Shown one piece after another: positions 1 through 7,182 of a stretch of 13,260 nucleotides of DNA; the stretch's first letter is position 1; each line of letters opens with the position of its first letter. This stretch comes from Gammaproteobacteria bacterium (GTDB lineage Bacteria > Gemmatimonadota > Gemmatimonadetes > Longimicrobiales > Gaopeijiaceae). The position numbers and the translations under genes are program-made. The stretch spans positions 1 to 13,260 of the forward strand of contig VYDD01000416.1 in NCBI GenBank assembly GCA_009843625.1, in the 5' to 3' direction. The notes beneath the pieces are model-generated. The model did no database searches. It was not told where the DNA came from and saw only the letters and a program-made list of their open reading frames with translations.

Positions 1-2
1 GC

Positions 3-437
3 ACGGGCCAGGGCGGCGAAGAGCACGCCGAGGCCGGTGAGCGCGGTGAAGGCGTGGAGCACGGCGATGGCGAAGAGGGCGGCGAACATGGCGAGGGTGA
101 CGAACACGGGGAGGAGGGTGAGCACGACGAAGAGGGCGAGGAGTCGGGCGAGTATATCGCTGTTGGAGAAGCCTGGGATGAGACTCGGAGAGGCGCCCGC
201 TTGATCCTCTCATTCGACGCCACGCGGGATGCGTTCGTCGGCACGGTCGAGAACGTGACACAACAAGTGCTCTGCGCCGTGCGCGTCGAGGTGCATCTGT
301 CCACCGGAACGGAATTGGGGCCCACCGCGCGAACCGACCTTGCTCCCGGCGAATCCACGGAGGTGACGTTGATGACGGCAGGAGAGCTCTTCGACGCCTG
401 GACGGCCCATCCCGAGGTTTCCGCCTGCGTCGGATGA
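3..437 (+). CDS. His/Glu/Gly-rich protein with C-terminal FxLYD-like domain (5' partial)
   Basis: The frame is open from the first bases of the window, so the gene starts upstream; the GTG at 54 is only an internal start option. The visible N-terminal part (about 50 residues) is low-complexity Glu/His/Gly with repeated EHGE/GEEG units and almost no hydrophobic residue. From about codon 53 it becomes an ordinary folded segment with a beta pattern (GARLILSFDA, FVGTVENVTQQ, VRVEVHLSTG, ELGPT, DLAPGES), which resembles the FxLYD-type small beta-sandwich of bacterial surface proteins. Such acidic/His-rich linkers often bind divalent metals, but that is inference here. The protein is probably exported, although no signal peptide can be seen because the start is missing. 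Function is unknown. Confidence is good that it is a real gene and low for any role. Confidence 0.72.
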   Translation, partial: TGQGGEEHAEAGERGEGVEHGDGEEGGEHGEGDEHGEEGEHDEEGEESGEYIAVGEAWDETRRGARLILSFDATRDAFVGTVENVTQQVLCAVRVEVHLSTGTELGPTARTDLAPGESTEVTLMTAGELFDAWTAHPEVSACVG

Positions 438-498
438 CGACTTCACGCACTCTTGCGGCGGCGGCAATGCACGAGCCGAGAGCTGAAAGCTGATTCCG

Positions 499-609
499 CT
501 ACGGGGCGCCCTGCAGCCACCCCTGGACCAGCTGATGCGAGCCGATGACGACGCGCTCGACGAAGTAGAGGGTACCCATTGAAGCGTTGCCAGATAGCGG
601 ATCGAGCAT
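499..609 (-). CDS. Possible 36-aa ORF overlapping the higA stop
   Basis: On the minus strand an ATG at 609-607 overlaps the higA stop as TGATG and reads 36 codons to a TAG at 501-499. It contains the non-random-looking stretch GTLYFVERVVIGSHQLVQGW. There is no Shine-Dalgarno site, so translation would depend on coupling to the antitoxin. The frame also stays open for several codons upstream inside higA, so it may instead be the tail of an older, decayed gene. I do not recognise it. The rest of 438-608 shows nothing else I can support. Confidence 0.15.
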   Translation of the reverse strand: MLDPLSGNASMGTLYFVERVVIGSHQLVQGWLQGAP

Positions 610-898
610 CAAACGGGGGTCGCTATCCGCTCGACGTGGATCCGGCCGGCGTTCTTCATCGCCTGGGCAAGGTCGTAGGCCGCCTGAAGGCGATACCAGG
701 TATCTGCGCCGCCTCCGAACGCCTTGTCCAGGCGGATCGCCATTTCGGGAGAGATGCCCGAACGGCCGTTGACAAGTTCCGAAAGCTGTTTGCGGCTAAC
801 TCCCAGCTTCCGCGCCCCTTCGGTGACGGTTAGCCCAGTGGCTCCAGACAATCATGGCGCACGGACAGGCCCGGATGCGGTGGGTTCTTCATCGACAT
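609..898 (-). pseudogene. higA: HigA-family antitoxin, frameshifted after codon 22
   Basis: This is a HigA-type XRE helix-turn-helix antitoxin that would bind and neutralise the HigB toxin encoded just upstream and repress their common promoter. The ATG at 898-896 has a perfect AGGAGG site and begins MSMKNPPHPGLSVRH..LEPLG, the usual HigA N-terminus. The frame then hits TAA right after the conserved LEPLG. The family sequence resumes in the -1 frame (LTVTEGARKLGVSRKQLSEL, then SGISPEMAIRLDKAFG and TWYRLQ) and runs to the stop at 611-609. One base missing near GGGCTAA (about 832-836) explains this. A TTG at 851 could start an N-truncated protein of 80 aa, but it has no ribosome site. The causes could be a real mutation, a sequencing error or recoding; no classical slippery heptamer is seen. 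The family call is firm, and the pseudogene status depends on the read quality. Confidence 0.8.
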
Positions 899-906
899 GT
901 CACCTT

Positions 907-912
907 CCTCCT
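907..912 (-). promoter_or_regulatory. Consensus ribosome binding site of higA
   Basis: The minus strand reads AGGAGG with 8 nt to the ATG at 898. The site overlaps the toxin stop TAG (913-911), so the two genes are translationally linked. It fixes the antitoxin start at 898 rather than at the TTG at 851, and so supports the frameshift interpretation. Confidence 0.8.
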
Positions 913-1189
913 AGTGGTAGTCGGTCAAGTCGACATCCCTGACATCGCCACCGTCGAAGCGGAAGACCACGCGCCAGTTGCCGGACACCTTCACCGCCCA
1001 ATGATCTGCGCGGTCGCCTTTCAGCGGGTGGAGCCCCAAACCCGGCAGGTTCATGTCCTCCGGCGTGGCCGCTACGTCCAAGCGGGCAAGGACCCGCTCG
1101 ACCTTGGCGATCAGGCTCGGGGAAATCCGTCTCCGGTCTCCCTTTTCGAACAAGCGCTCGAGGCCTCGGTGGCGAAAGCCAAGTATCAT
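911..1189 (-). CDS. higB: HigB-family (RelE superfamily) mRNA interferase toxin
   Basis: This is a full-length 92-aa toxin. RelE-superfamily HigB proteins cleave mRNA on the ribosome and are blocked by HigA. The family marks are all present: the FRHRGLERLFEKGD opening, PEDMNLPGLGLHPLKGDR in the middle, the WAVKVSGNWRVVFRF core strands, and the end at DVDLTDYH. I chose the ATG at 1189 because family members begin at this MI..FRHKGL position; an ATG at 1213 would add eight atypical residues. Neither start has a clear Shine-Dalgarno site. The order toxin then antitoxin is the reverse-of-usual order typical of higBA, with 12 nt between the toxin stop and the antitoxin ATG. The toxin looks intact although the antitoxin is interrupted, which is odd. 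Confidence 0.88.
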   Translation of the reverse strand: MILGFRHRGLERLFEKGDRRRISPSLIAKVERVLARLDVAATPEDMNLPGLGLHPLKGDRADHWAVKVSGNWRVVFRFDGGDVRDVDLTDYH

Positions 1190-1263
1190 TGGATGAGAAC
1201 TGTAACGTATCACCGGTCACGCGACAACCGTGCCTCGCGGCAACACCTGATGGAGCTGAATCG

Positions 1264-1314
1264 GCCTACTACCTGTAGTAGAACACTGACACTCTTACAC
1301 CGCTGGTAGTAGGC
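1264..1314. repeat. Nested inverted repeat between divergent higBA and DUF6624 gene
   Basis: GCCTACTACC (1264-1273) is matched by its exact complement GGTAGTAGGC (1305-1314), a perfect 10-bp inverted repeat across 31 nt. Inside it, CTACTAC (1266-1272) also pairs with GTAGTAG (1275-1281) across only 2 nt. Three copies of one half-site in a divergent intergenic region look like an operator for an HTH protein, possibly HigA. If transcribed, the arms could form two alternative hairpins ending 7 nt before the DUF6624 start. No convincing -35/-10 pair could be placed. Confidence 0.5.
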
Positions 1315-1321
1315 ACAAACG

Positions 1322-2056
1322 ATGACCAGGGACGATATGAACCCCAAGCCTGGTGGCGCCGTGACCGGCGGATCGGACAAGGACCGCCCCGCTACGGATC
1401 GCCGGGCATCCGCTCATGTGGCCCACCACACCGTCTCCGGGAAGTCGAGCCAGCCCCGGCTCCTGCGGCAGGATCTCCTGGAGATGGCCCGGCTGGACCG
1501 CTCGGTGCGTGCCGAACTCGCAGCGTCCGGCGCGCTCTTCAACGCCGGCTATGAACGTCGAATGGCTCGGGTGCACCGACGCAATGCCCGGCATCTTCGG
1601 CGAATCATCGAGTCGGTCGGATGGCCAGGTTCCGACGTGGTCGGTTCTGACGGAGCAGAGGCGGCCTGGCTGATACTCCAGCACGCGATCTCTGAGCCCG
1701 ACCTGCTCCGTCGAACACTGCCACTCCTCACGGCGGCGGCACGAGAAGGGAAGGCGAATGCTGCGCACGCCGCCATGCTGGAGGACCGGATCCGCTTCTT
1801 CGAGGGGCGCCCGCAGCGCTACGGCACGCAGCTCGATTGGGACGCCGAAGGGCATCTCTCGCCGGGCGATGTGGAAGAGCCGCACAAGCTTGCAGAACGC
1901 CGGGAAGCGGTCGGCCTCCCGCCGCTGGAAGAACAAGTCGAGGGCGCGCGGAGCCGGGCGGCCGGCGAAGGGCAGCGACCTCCGGCAGATTGGCAAGCGT
2001 ACGTGGACGCCCGTGACAAGTGGGCAGCCAATGCCGGGTGGCGCCCTGGCCTTTAG
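1322..2056 (+). CDS. DUF6624-family protein of unknown function
   Basis: This gene encodes 244 aa. Residues about 1-45 are a polar, probably disordered N-terminal stretch. The conserved part starts at LLRQDLLEMARLDRSVRAEL and continues with MARVHRRNARHLRRII, GWPG..VVGSDGAEAAWLILQHA, a Leu-rich helix, LEDRIRFFEGRPQRYGTQ, and the C-terminal AERREAVGLPPLEE. This set, in this order, is what I know as the DUF6624 family. It is mostly helical, with no signal peptide or membrane segment, so cytoplasmic. No enzymatic activity is known to me. The ATG at 1322 has only a weak AGG eight bases upstream, and an internal ATG at 1337 is possible. The gene is divergent from higBA and not linked to the downstream sugar operon. 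Confidence 0.8.
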   Translation: MTRDDMNPKPGGAVTGGSDKDRPATDRRASAHVAHHTVSGKSSQPRLLRQDLLEMARLDRSVRAELAASGALFNAGYERRMARVHRRNARHLRRIIESVGWPGSDVVGSDGAEAAWLILQHAISEPDLLRRTLPLLTAAAREGKANAAHAAMLEDRIRFFEGRPQRYGTQLDWDAEGHLSPGDVEEPHKLAERREAVGLPPLEEQVEGARSRAAGEGQRPPADWQAYVDARDKWAANAGWRPGL

Positions 2057-2206
2057 CTCCACGCCAGATCTTAGCCTTCCGGCACCTGAGTCCCGATTGC
2101 CGCGGTCACCAGCGGTGCGCGCGTGTGCGTGACATCCCGGAGGCTCCAACAGTACCTTCGACGTCGTCCTCTGAAACGTTCGCGCCTTCCGTTGCCTTCG
2201 CCGGTC

Positions 2207-2212
2207 AGGAGG
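2207..2212 (+). promoter_or_regulatory. Consensus ribosome binding site before a 31-codon ORF
   Basis: AGGAGG stands 8 nt before the ATG at 2221, the best ribosome site on the plus strand of this window. It serves a short ORF rather than the glycoside hydrolase itself, whose GTG at 2313 has only weak purine sequence upstream. The rest of 2057-2206 has no recognisable gene or promoter. Confidence 0.65.
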
Positions 2213-2220
2213 ATCGGGTC

Positions 2221-2316
2221 ATGTCCCGCCCGGAACCCGCACTCACGCGCTGCCGCCCTCCATCGATTGTCGATGAGTTCGAGGTTCCGTACATCGTCAG
2301 GGCCTCTGTATCGTGA
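2221..2316 (+). CDS. Small ORF (31 aa), possible coupling leader of the sugar operon
   Basis: The frame runs from the ATG at 2221 to the TGA at 2314-2316, and the next gene's GTG (2313) overlaps that stop as GTGA. With its consensus ribosome site it could deliver ribosomes to the weak start of the hydrolase, as a leader peptide or true small protein. The sequence begins MSRPEPALTRCRPPSIVDEF and ends YIVRASVS; I recognise no family, signal peptide or membrane helix. It contains a perfect 6-bp inverted repeat, CATCGA/TCGATG with a 3-nt loop, at 2261-2275. An alternative is that it is the true N-terminus of the hydrolase separated by a frame error; nothing in its sequence looks like that family, so I prefer the leader view. 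Confidence 0.4.
   Translation: MSRPEPALTRCRPPSIVDEFEVPYIVRASVS
2261..2275. repeat. Short perfect inverted repeat inside the leader ORF
   Basis: CATCGA at 2261-2266 and TCGATG at 2270-2275 are separated by TTG. It lies 38 nt before the first hydrolase start, where an operator or an RNA hairpin would affect the whole operon. It may also be chance in this size of window. Confidence 0.25.
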
Positions 2317-4670
2317 CGTCCCGTCCCTCCGTGTCTCCCAAGGCACGCGTCGCGGCGCTGGCCCGTGATGACAAGTGGTTTCTGGGGGGGCTGGACGGCG
2401 TGGTTTGGGCGCCGCCGTTCCCGCGCCGGCTTCACCGGCCGGGGCTCTGGGATCCCGTGCACGTGCTGCAGCACGAGGTCGGTCCGGGGTTTTCGGTGGC
2501 CCTCGTGCGTCCCGACGGGCGGGAAAAACCCCTCCATGCAGCGAGGCGGAGGCCGGGCGGCCGCGAGCCGGCCGCGCTCAGGTGGCGGCCCGGGCGGCTG
2601 GACGCCGCGTGGTTGGATGAGCGAGGCGTCCTCGTCGAGGAGCGGCGCCAGGTGTTGCCGGGCGGAATCCTGGAATCATCCTGGCAGATTCCCCGCGGAT
2701 TCGAGGGCCACCTGGTCGGCTTCACGGCGCAGCCGGCCGACGCGACCGACGGGGTGGGACCCACGGCTGACGGCGTTGGCTGGACGCGGGTCGTGTCGGA
2801 CCGGCGCGGGCAGGAGCTGGTCCTGCGCATGGAACTCACGGGCTCCGGTTCTCCCCTGTGGCGGAGCATCGTGCCGTCCGAGGGGCGTAGCGAACCCGAA
2901 TGGCGGCATTCGCCGTTTGCGGAAGATGGGATTGGCGCGGCGGGGACCGCCGACGGCGCATCTGGTGCGGCGCGGGCAAACGCGGCTTCCGACTCTGTGT
3001 CCGGCGCGGGCTCGGCTCGCGGCGCGGCGCTCAACCTGGAGTCAGACCCGGACGCGCGTCGCTCCGGGTGGATCTGGCTCGCAGTCGCCCTTCCGCTGGC
3101 GGAGATCGACGAGGGCGGTCTGGCGACCATCCGATTAACTATCGGCATCCGGCCCACCGGAGCGCGGTACCCGGCTTCAAGGTCCTCGGTACCCCGGCCA
3201 ACGACCTCCTCGACGCCCCCGGCTGACGAGACTTCTCCATCCTCCCCCTGGGAGTCCTTCTTCGACGGTTTTCCCCACTTTCAGTGTGGCGATCCATACC
3301 TTGACCGTTATTTCGACTACCGCATCCATGGCCTCGGGCTGAACCGCATCGAGGGTCGATGGGGCCCGATCCGGCACCCCGCCATCGCCGAAGGCCCCGA
3401 GTACTTCCACGTGCCCATCACCTACAGCGCGCAGTGCCACATGATGGAGATGCGCTGGCGGCGGGGCGGGCGCGAGGCGTGGGGCTCGCTGTTGAACTTC
3501 GTCCAAAACCAGAAACCCAACGGCTCCTTTCACGGGCGCCTCTATCCCGAACGCCTCGAGGGAACCGACTTCTATCACGCCAACTGGGGCGACGCGCTGC
3601 TCGCCGTCGACGACATGCAGCCCGATGAGGCGGCGCTGGCGCGCTGCTACGAAGGCCTGTCCCGCTACGCCCGCTGGCTGGCCACGGCGCGCGACCCGGA
3701 GGGGTCCGGGATGTTCACGGTCACGAACCATTTCGAGACGGGGCAGGAGTACATGTCGCGCTACATGGCCGTGGACGAGGAGGCCGACGTGGCGGGGTGG
3801 CGTCCGCGGCTCCGCCTCAAGGGGATCGACGTCACGGTGTACGCGCACCAACTGTTCCGCGCCCTCGGCTCGGTGGCGAGGCGTCTGGAACGGCCGGGCG
3901 ACGAGGCCGAATGGCGGGGGCTCGCGGACTGTTCCTGGGAGGCGATCGACGAACGCATGTGGTCGGCGGAGGCCCGGCTGTTCACCGACGTGGACGGGCG
4001 CACCGGCGAACGTACCGGCGTGAAGGCGGCGGTGGGGTTCTACCCGCTGCTCACCGGACGCGTGGGCGGTGCCCGCCTCGACGCCCTGCTTGACCACCTC
4101 GAAGATCCCCGTACCTTCGGCACCCCCTTCCCCCTGCCGTCGTCCAGCGTGGACGATCCGCGCTTCTCTGCGGAGGGCATCTGGCGCGGAAAACGCCGCA
4201 ACTGTCCCTGGAACGGACGGGTGTGGCCGATGACGACGAGCCACGTGATCGAAGGGCTGCTACGCTGCTGGCGCGGCGGCAGCGAGCGGGCGGGCAGGCT
4301 CGCGGCCGACATGCTCATCCGCTTCGCGCGCATGATGTTCACGGATGGCGATCCCGGCCGGCCCAACTGCTTCGAGCACTACAACCCGTACACGGGTCGC
4401 GCCTGCCACTTCCGGGGCATCGACGACTATCAGCACTCCTGGATCATCGATCTGATGGCGCGCGGATTCGCCGGGCTTCACGTGGATGCGTCGGGCATAG
4501 AGGTGCGGCCGCTACCGGATGGTCCCACCCGCGTGTCGCTGGGGCCGGTCATCGCGCGAGGCCGGACGCTGCATGTCGAAGTGGAACCCGGGGGAGTGAG
4601 CATCTCCGTGGACGGCGAACAGTTTGGAGGATCGCGTAGCGAGCCCCTGCGGGTGCCGTGGGCTCCGTGA
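2313..4670 (+). CDS. Cytoplasmic (alpha/alpha)6-barrel glycoside hydrolase, GH63/MGH1-like clan
   Basis: This gene encodes 785 aa and is predicted to hydrolyse an imported glycoside. Residues 1-280 form a beta-rich N-terminal domain (GGLDGVVWAPPF, HVLQHEVGPGFSVAL). Two low-complexity Ala/Gly/Ser/Pro stretches interrupt it, at about 206-250 and 285-310. The catalytic (alpha/alpha)6 barrel spans about 315-735. Candidate catalytic acids by position in the clan are Asp419 (in EGTDFYHANWGD) and Glu688 (in FEHYNPYTG). NCPWNGRVWP (630-639) matches the WRG..WP barrel motif, and DDYQHSWIIDLMARG ends the barrel. A small beta tail (VEVEPGGVSISVDG) follows. No signal peptide is visible, so it acts in the cytosol. 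The GTG at 2313 is the best of few starts, since a stop at 2274 bounds the frame. It overlaps the next gene by GTGA. The exact family and substrate are unknown; the fold assignment is fairly sure. Confidence 0.78.
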   Translation: MTSRPSVSPKARVAALARDDKWFLGGLDGVVWAPPFPRRLHRPGLWDPVHVLQHEVGPGFSVALVRPDGREKPLHAARRRPGGREPAALRWRPGRLDAAWLDERGVLVEERRQVLPGGILESSWQIPRGFEGHLVGFTAQPADATDGVGPTADGVGWTRVVSDRRGQELVLRMELTGSGSPLWRSIVPSEGRSEPEWRHSPFAEDGIGAAGTADGASGAARANAASDSVSGAGSARGAALNLESDPDARRSGWIWLAVALPLAEIDEGGLATIRLTIGIRPTGARYPASRSSVPRPTTSSTPPADETSPSSPWESFFDGFPHFQCGDPYLDRYFDYRIHGLGLNRIEGRWGPIRHPAIAEGPEYFHVPITYSAQCHMMEMRWRRGGREAWGSLLNFVQNQKPNGSFHGRLYPERLEGTDFYHANWGDALLAVDDMQPDEAALARCYEGLSRYARWLATARDPEGSGMFTVTNHFETGQEYMSRYMAVDEEADVAGWRPRLRLKGIDVTVYAHQLFRALGSVARRLERPGDEAEWRGLADCSWEAIDERMWSAEARLFTDVDGRTGERTGVKAAVGFYPLLTGRVGGARLDALLDHLEDPRTFGTPFPLPSSSVDDPRFSAEGIWRGKRRNCPWNGRVWPMTTSHVIEGLLRCWRGGSERAGRLAADMLIRFARMMFTDGDPGRPNCFEHYNPYTGRACHFRGIDDYQHSWIIDLMARGFAGLHVDASGIEVRPLPDGPTRVSLGPVIARGRTLHVEVEPGGVSISVDGEQFGGSRSEPLRVPWAP

Positions 4671-5869
4671 GTCGTGCCGGGCAGGGCGTCGTGCTGCGCG
4701 GCGTGGGGAAGCGGTTCGGCGATGTCGTGGCTCTGGAGCCGATGGACCTCGAGGTCCGGCCCGGAGAGCTGATGGTGCTGGTGGGGCCATCGGGATGCGG
4801 CAAGAGCACGCTGTTGCGCCTCATCGCCGGGCTCGAGGCACCTACCTCGGGAGAGGTGTGGATCGGCGGACGGCGAGTGGACGATGTCGAGCCGGGCGCG
4901 CGCGACGTGGCGATGGTGTTCCAGAGCTACGCGCTCTATCCGCACATGACCGTCGCCCGGAATCTCGGCTTCGGCCTGCGCGTGCGCGGAACTCCGCACC
5001 CGGAGCTCGAGCGGCGCGTCGCGGAGACCGCCGGCGCGCTCGGGCTCGGAGACCTGCTGGAGCGGAAGCCCGGTCAGTTGTCGGGGGGTCAGCGCCAGCG
5101 GGTGGCCCTCGGACGCGCCATGGTGCGCGATCCGGGCGTGTTCCTGTTCGATGAGCCGCTGTCGAACCTGGACGCGGAACTCCGCCTGCGCACGCGCGAC
5201 GAGATCGCCGCCCTGCACCGGCGGCTGGGCACGACGATGATCTTCGTGACCCACGACCAGGTGGAAGCGCTGTCGCTCGGCGAGCGGGTCGCGGTCATGG
5301 ATCGCGGTCGGCTGCAACAGGTGGGCACGCCGGACGAAGTCTATCGACGACCGCACAACCTGTTCGTGGCGGGCTTCGTGGGGTCGCCGCCCATCAACCG
5401 CATCCCGCTGTCCCGCGATGACGGGGGACGCCTTGCGGGAGGTCCTTTCGCCCTCGCGGGGCCGGCGGGTCCGGATCGGGCCACGCTGGCGGTGCGGCCG
5501 GAGGATCTCGCGGTGGCGACGCCCGGAGAGGCTGATGGCGACGCGTCCGGTGGGGAGGCCGATTCGAGCACGGTCAGCGGCTCGCGCGACGCCGGCGGCT
5601 CAACTCCGACCCAAGCCAGCGGTTCGGCCTACTCCGGCGACTTCCGGGCAACGGTGCTTCGCGTGGAGGCGCTGGGCAGCGAGCAGCGCGTGCATCTGGA
5701 CGGTCCGGGCGATGCCGCCTGGGTGGCGCGCGCATCGCCCGCGCTGCGGGTTGCCTCCGGCGACCGGGTGAGCGTTTCCGTCGATTGGGAGCGCAGCCAC
5801 CTGTTCGGCCCGGATGGCCGCCGCCAGGAGGGCGTGTCGAGACCGGCGGAGCAGGGGGTATCGCGATGA
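4667..5869 (+). CDS. Carbohydrate ABC transporter ATP-binding protein (MsmX/UgpC/MalK type)
   Basis: This 400-aa ATPase would power sugar uptake together with the two permeases below. Walker A GPSGCGKST is at 40-48, the Q-loop VFQSYALYPHMTV has Gln86, the signature LSGGQRQ is at 138-144, Walker B VFLFDE is at 158-163, and the H-loop has His196 in FVTHDQ. GRLQQVGTPDEVY and FVGSPPINRIPL are typical of sugar importers. The C-terminal OB/TOBE regulatory domain carries VRPEDLAV at 276-283, then an extra Gly/Ser/Ala/Asp stretch of about 35 residues (287-322) before the next TOBE strands (FRATVLRVEALG). I chose GTG 4667 because it overlaps the hydrolase stop as GTGA; GTG 4658 adds three residues. 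Its stop overlaps the next start as ATGA. All ATPase motifs are intact. Confidence 0.93.
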   Translation: MSRAGQGVVLRGVGKRFGDVVALEPMDLEVRPGELMVLVGPSGCGKSTLLRLIAGLEAPTSGEVWIGGRRVDDVEPGARDVAMVFQSYALYPHMTVARNLGFGLRVRGTPHPELERRVAETAGALGLGDLLERKPGQLSGGQRQRVALGRAMVRDPGVFLFDEPLSNLDAELRLRTRDEIAALHRRLGTTMIFVTHDQVEALSLGERVAVMDRGRLQQVGTPDEVYRRPHNLFVAGFVGSPPINRIPLSRDDGGRLAGGPFALAGPAGPDRATLAVRPEDLAVATPGEADGDASGGEADSSTVSGSRDAGGSTPTQASGSAYSGDFRATVLRVEALGSEQRVHLDGPGDAAWVARASPALRVASGDRVSVSVDWERSHLFGPDGRRQEGVSRPAEQGVSR

Positions 5870-7182
5870 GGAGCAGGCGGTGGCAGGACTTCGTGCTGGC
5901 CACTGTCGTCCTGGCGACGCTCGTTCTCATGGCGGCAGCCTGCTCTTCCGGCGAACCAAGCACCACGTTGCGCGTGGCGCTCTGGGCCGGAGGCCACGAA
6001 CTGGAGATCGAGCGGCAGGTGGCCGACCGCTACGAGGCGTTGCACCCCGGCGTGCGGGTCGTGCTCGAGTCGGCCCCCAACGGATACGAAGAGCGGCTGC
6101 TGACCTCGATCGCGGCCGGGCGGCCGCCCGACGTCTACCTGCTCGACTCGCCCGACATCCCCACCTTCGTGGAGCGCGGGCTGGCGCTGGATCTCACGCC
6201 CTACGGCGAGGCGCTCGGTTTCCGGCCGGATAGCGTCTTCGCGCAGGTGGCGGACGCGTTTCGCCGGGGCGAATCCATGTTCGCGCTGCCGAAGGACTTC
6301 ACGCCGATGGTCCTGTACGCGAATCGGCGGGTGCTGGCGGACGCGGGGGTGGATAATCTGCTGCCGGTCGCTTCGGCGCCCACGCCCGGCTGGACGTGGA
6401 CGGACTTCCGGCGGGCCGCCGAAGCCGTGGTCGCCGACACCGGCGGCGATGGCCGGGCGGACGTGTTCGGGTTCGACTTCCCGCGCAACCTCTACCAGTG
6501 GATTCCGTTCGTGTGGTCGGCGGGAGGCGACATCCTCGCGCCCGGCGGCAGCGGGACGGCAGGGTACCTGGACGGACCCGGAGCGCTGGAGGCCTACCGC
6601 TTCCTCACGGGCCTGGCGGAGGATGGCCTCACCCCGGGGGCGCAGTTCGTCCAGCAGGGAGATCCGGCGCGCGAAGCGCGCTTTGCGTCGGGGGGACAGG
6701 CGTTTCTCCTCTCTGGCCACTGGACGCTTCCGGTGTTCCGGGATCTGGTGGAGGCAGGCGCGCTCGACCTGGCCATCGTCCCGATTCCGCACCACTCCTC
6801 CCAGGCAGTGGCGACCAGCGTGCTCTACGCCTCGGGGTGGGCCGTGGCGCCCAACGCGCCGAACCTGCGCCGGGCCATTGACCTGGCCGGCTTCCTCGCC
6901 TCGCCGGAAGCGCAGCGCATCCGGGCGCGGTCGGGGCTCGCCATTCCCTCTCGGATGGATGTGGCGGCGGAGATTGCGGCAGCGGATGCCACGGGGGTCG
7001 AGGACGCGTTCATCGCGCTGGTGGAGGGCGCGCGCATGACCTGGGGCGCCCAGGTGCGCGACTTCTCCCGCATCGAGGCGCTGGCGGTGGAGATCATGGA
7101 CCGCCGCCTGGTGCGGGGGGAGGCGCTCGCATCGAGTGCCGCGGATGTGGCCCGCCGCATCGACGCGGAGTTCGGGTGGTAA
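5866..7182 (+). CDS. Extracellular sugar-binding lipoprotein of ABC importer (SBP family 1)
   Basis: This 438-aa protein would capture the sugar outside the inner membrane. The signal peptide is basic MRSRRWQD followed by a hydrophobic core (FVLATVVLATLVLMAAA) and Cys26. The box before Cys is AAA-C, lacking the usual Leu at -3, so lipidation is probable rather than certain. The mature start TTLRVALWAGGHELEIER, then YEALHPGVRVVLES and GRPPDVYLLDSPD, are standard for the MalE/UgpB-like family 1 binding proteins. Further family marks are FALPKDFTPMVLYANRRV, AGVDN..P.PGWTWTDFRRA, and GHWTLPVFRD near the hinge. The ATG at 5866 overlaps the ATPase stop (ATGA) and has GGAG and AGGGGG purine runs just upstream. 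The stop overlaps the permease start by 7 nt. The ligand cannot be read from the sequence. Confidence 0.92.
   Translation: MRSRRWQDFVLATVVLATLVLMAAACSSGEPSTTLRVALWAGGHELEIERQVADRYEALHPGVRVVLESAPNGYEERLLTSIAAGRPPDVYLLDSPDIPTFVERGLALDLTPYGEALGFRPDSVFAQVADAFRRGESMFALPKDFTPMVLYANRRVLADAGVDNLLPVASAPTPGWTWTDFRRAAEAVVADTGGDGRADVFGFDFPRNLYQWIPFVWSAGGDILAPGGSGTAGYLDGPGALEAYRFLTGLAEDGLTPGAQFVQQGDPAREARFASGGQAFLLSGHWTLPVFRDLVEAGALDLAIVPIPHHSSQAVATSVLYASGWAVAPNAPNLRRAIDLAGFLASPEAQRIRARSGLAIPSRMDVAAEIAAADATGVEDAFIALVEGARMTWGAQVRDFSRIEALAVEIMDRRLVRGEALASSAADVARRIDAEFGW

Noticed and set aside
609..851. TTG at 851 as the real higA start
   Set aside because: It has no ribosome site and cuts off conserved N-terminal residues, whereas the ATG at 898 has a perfect site and canonical residues.
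5629..6795. Long minus-strand ORF (388 codons) antisense to the ATPase end and binding protein
   Set aside because: Shadow of real plus-strand genes with intact motifs; Arg-rich and without any family pattern.
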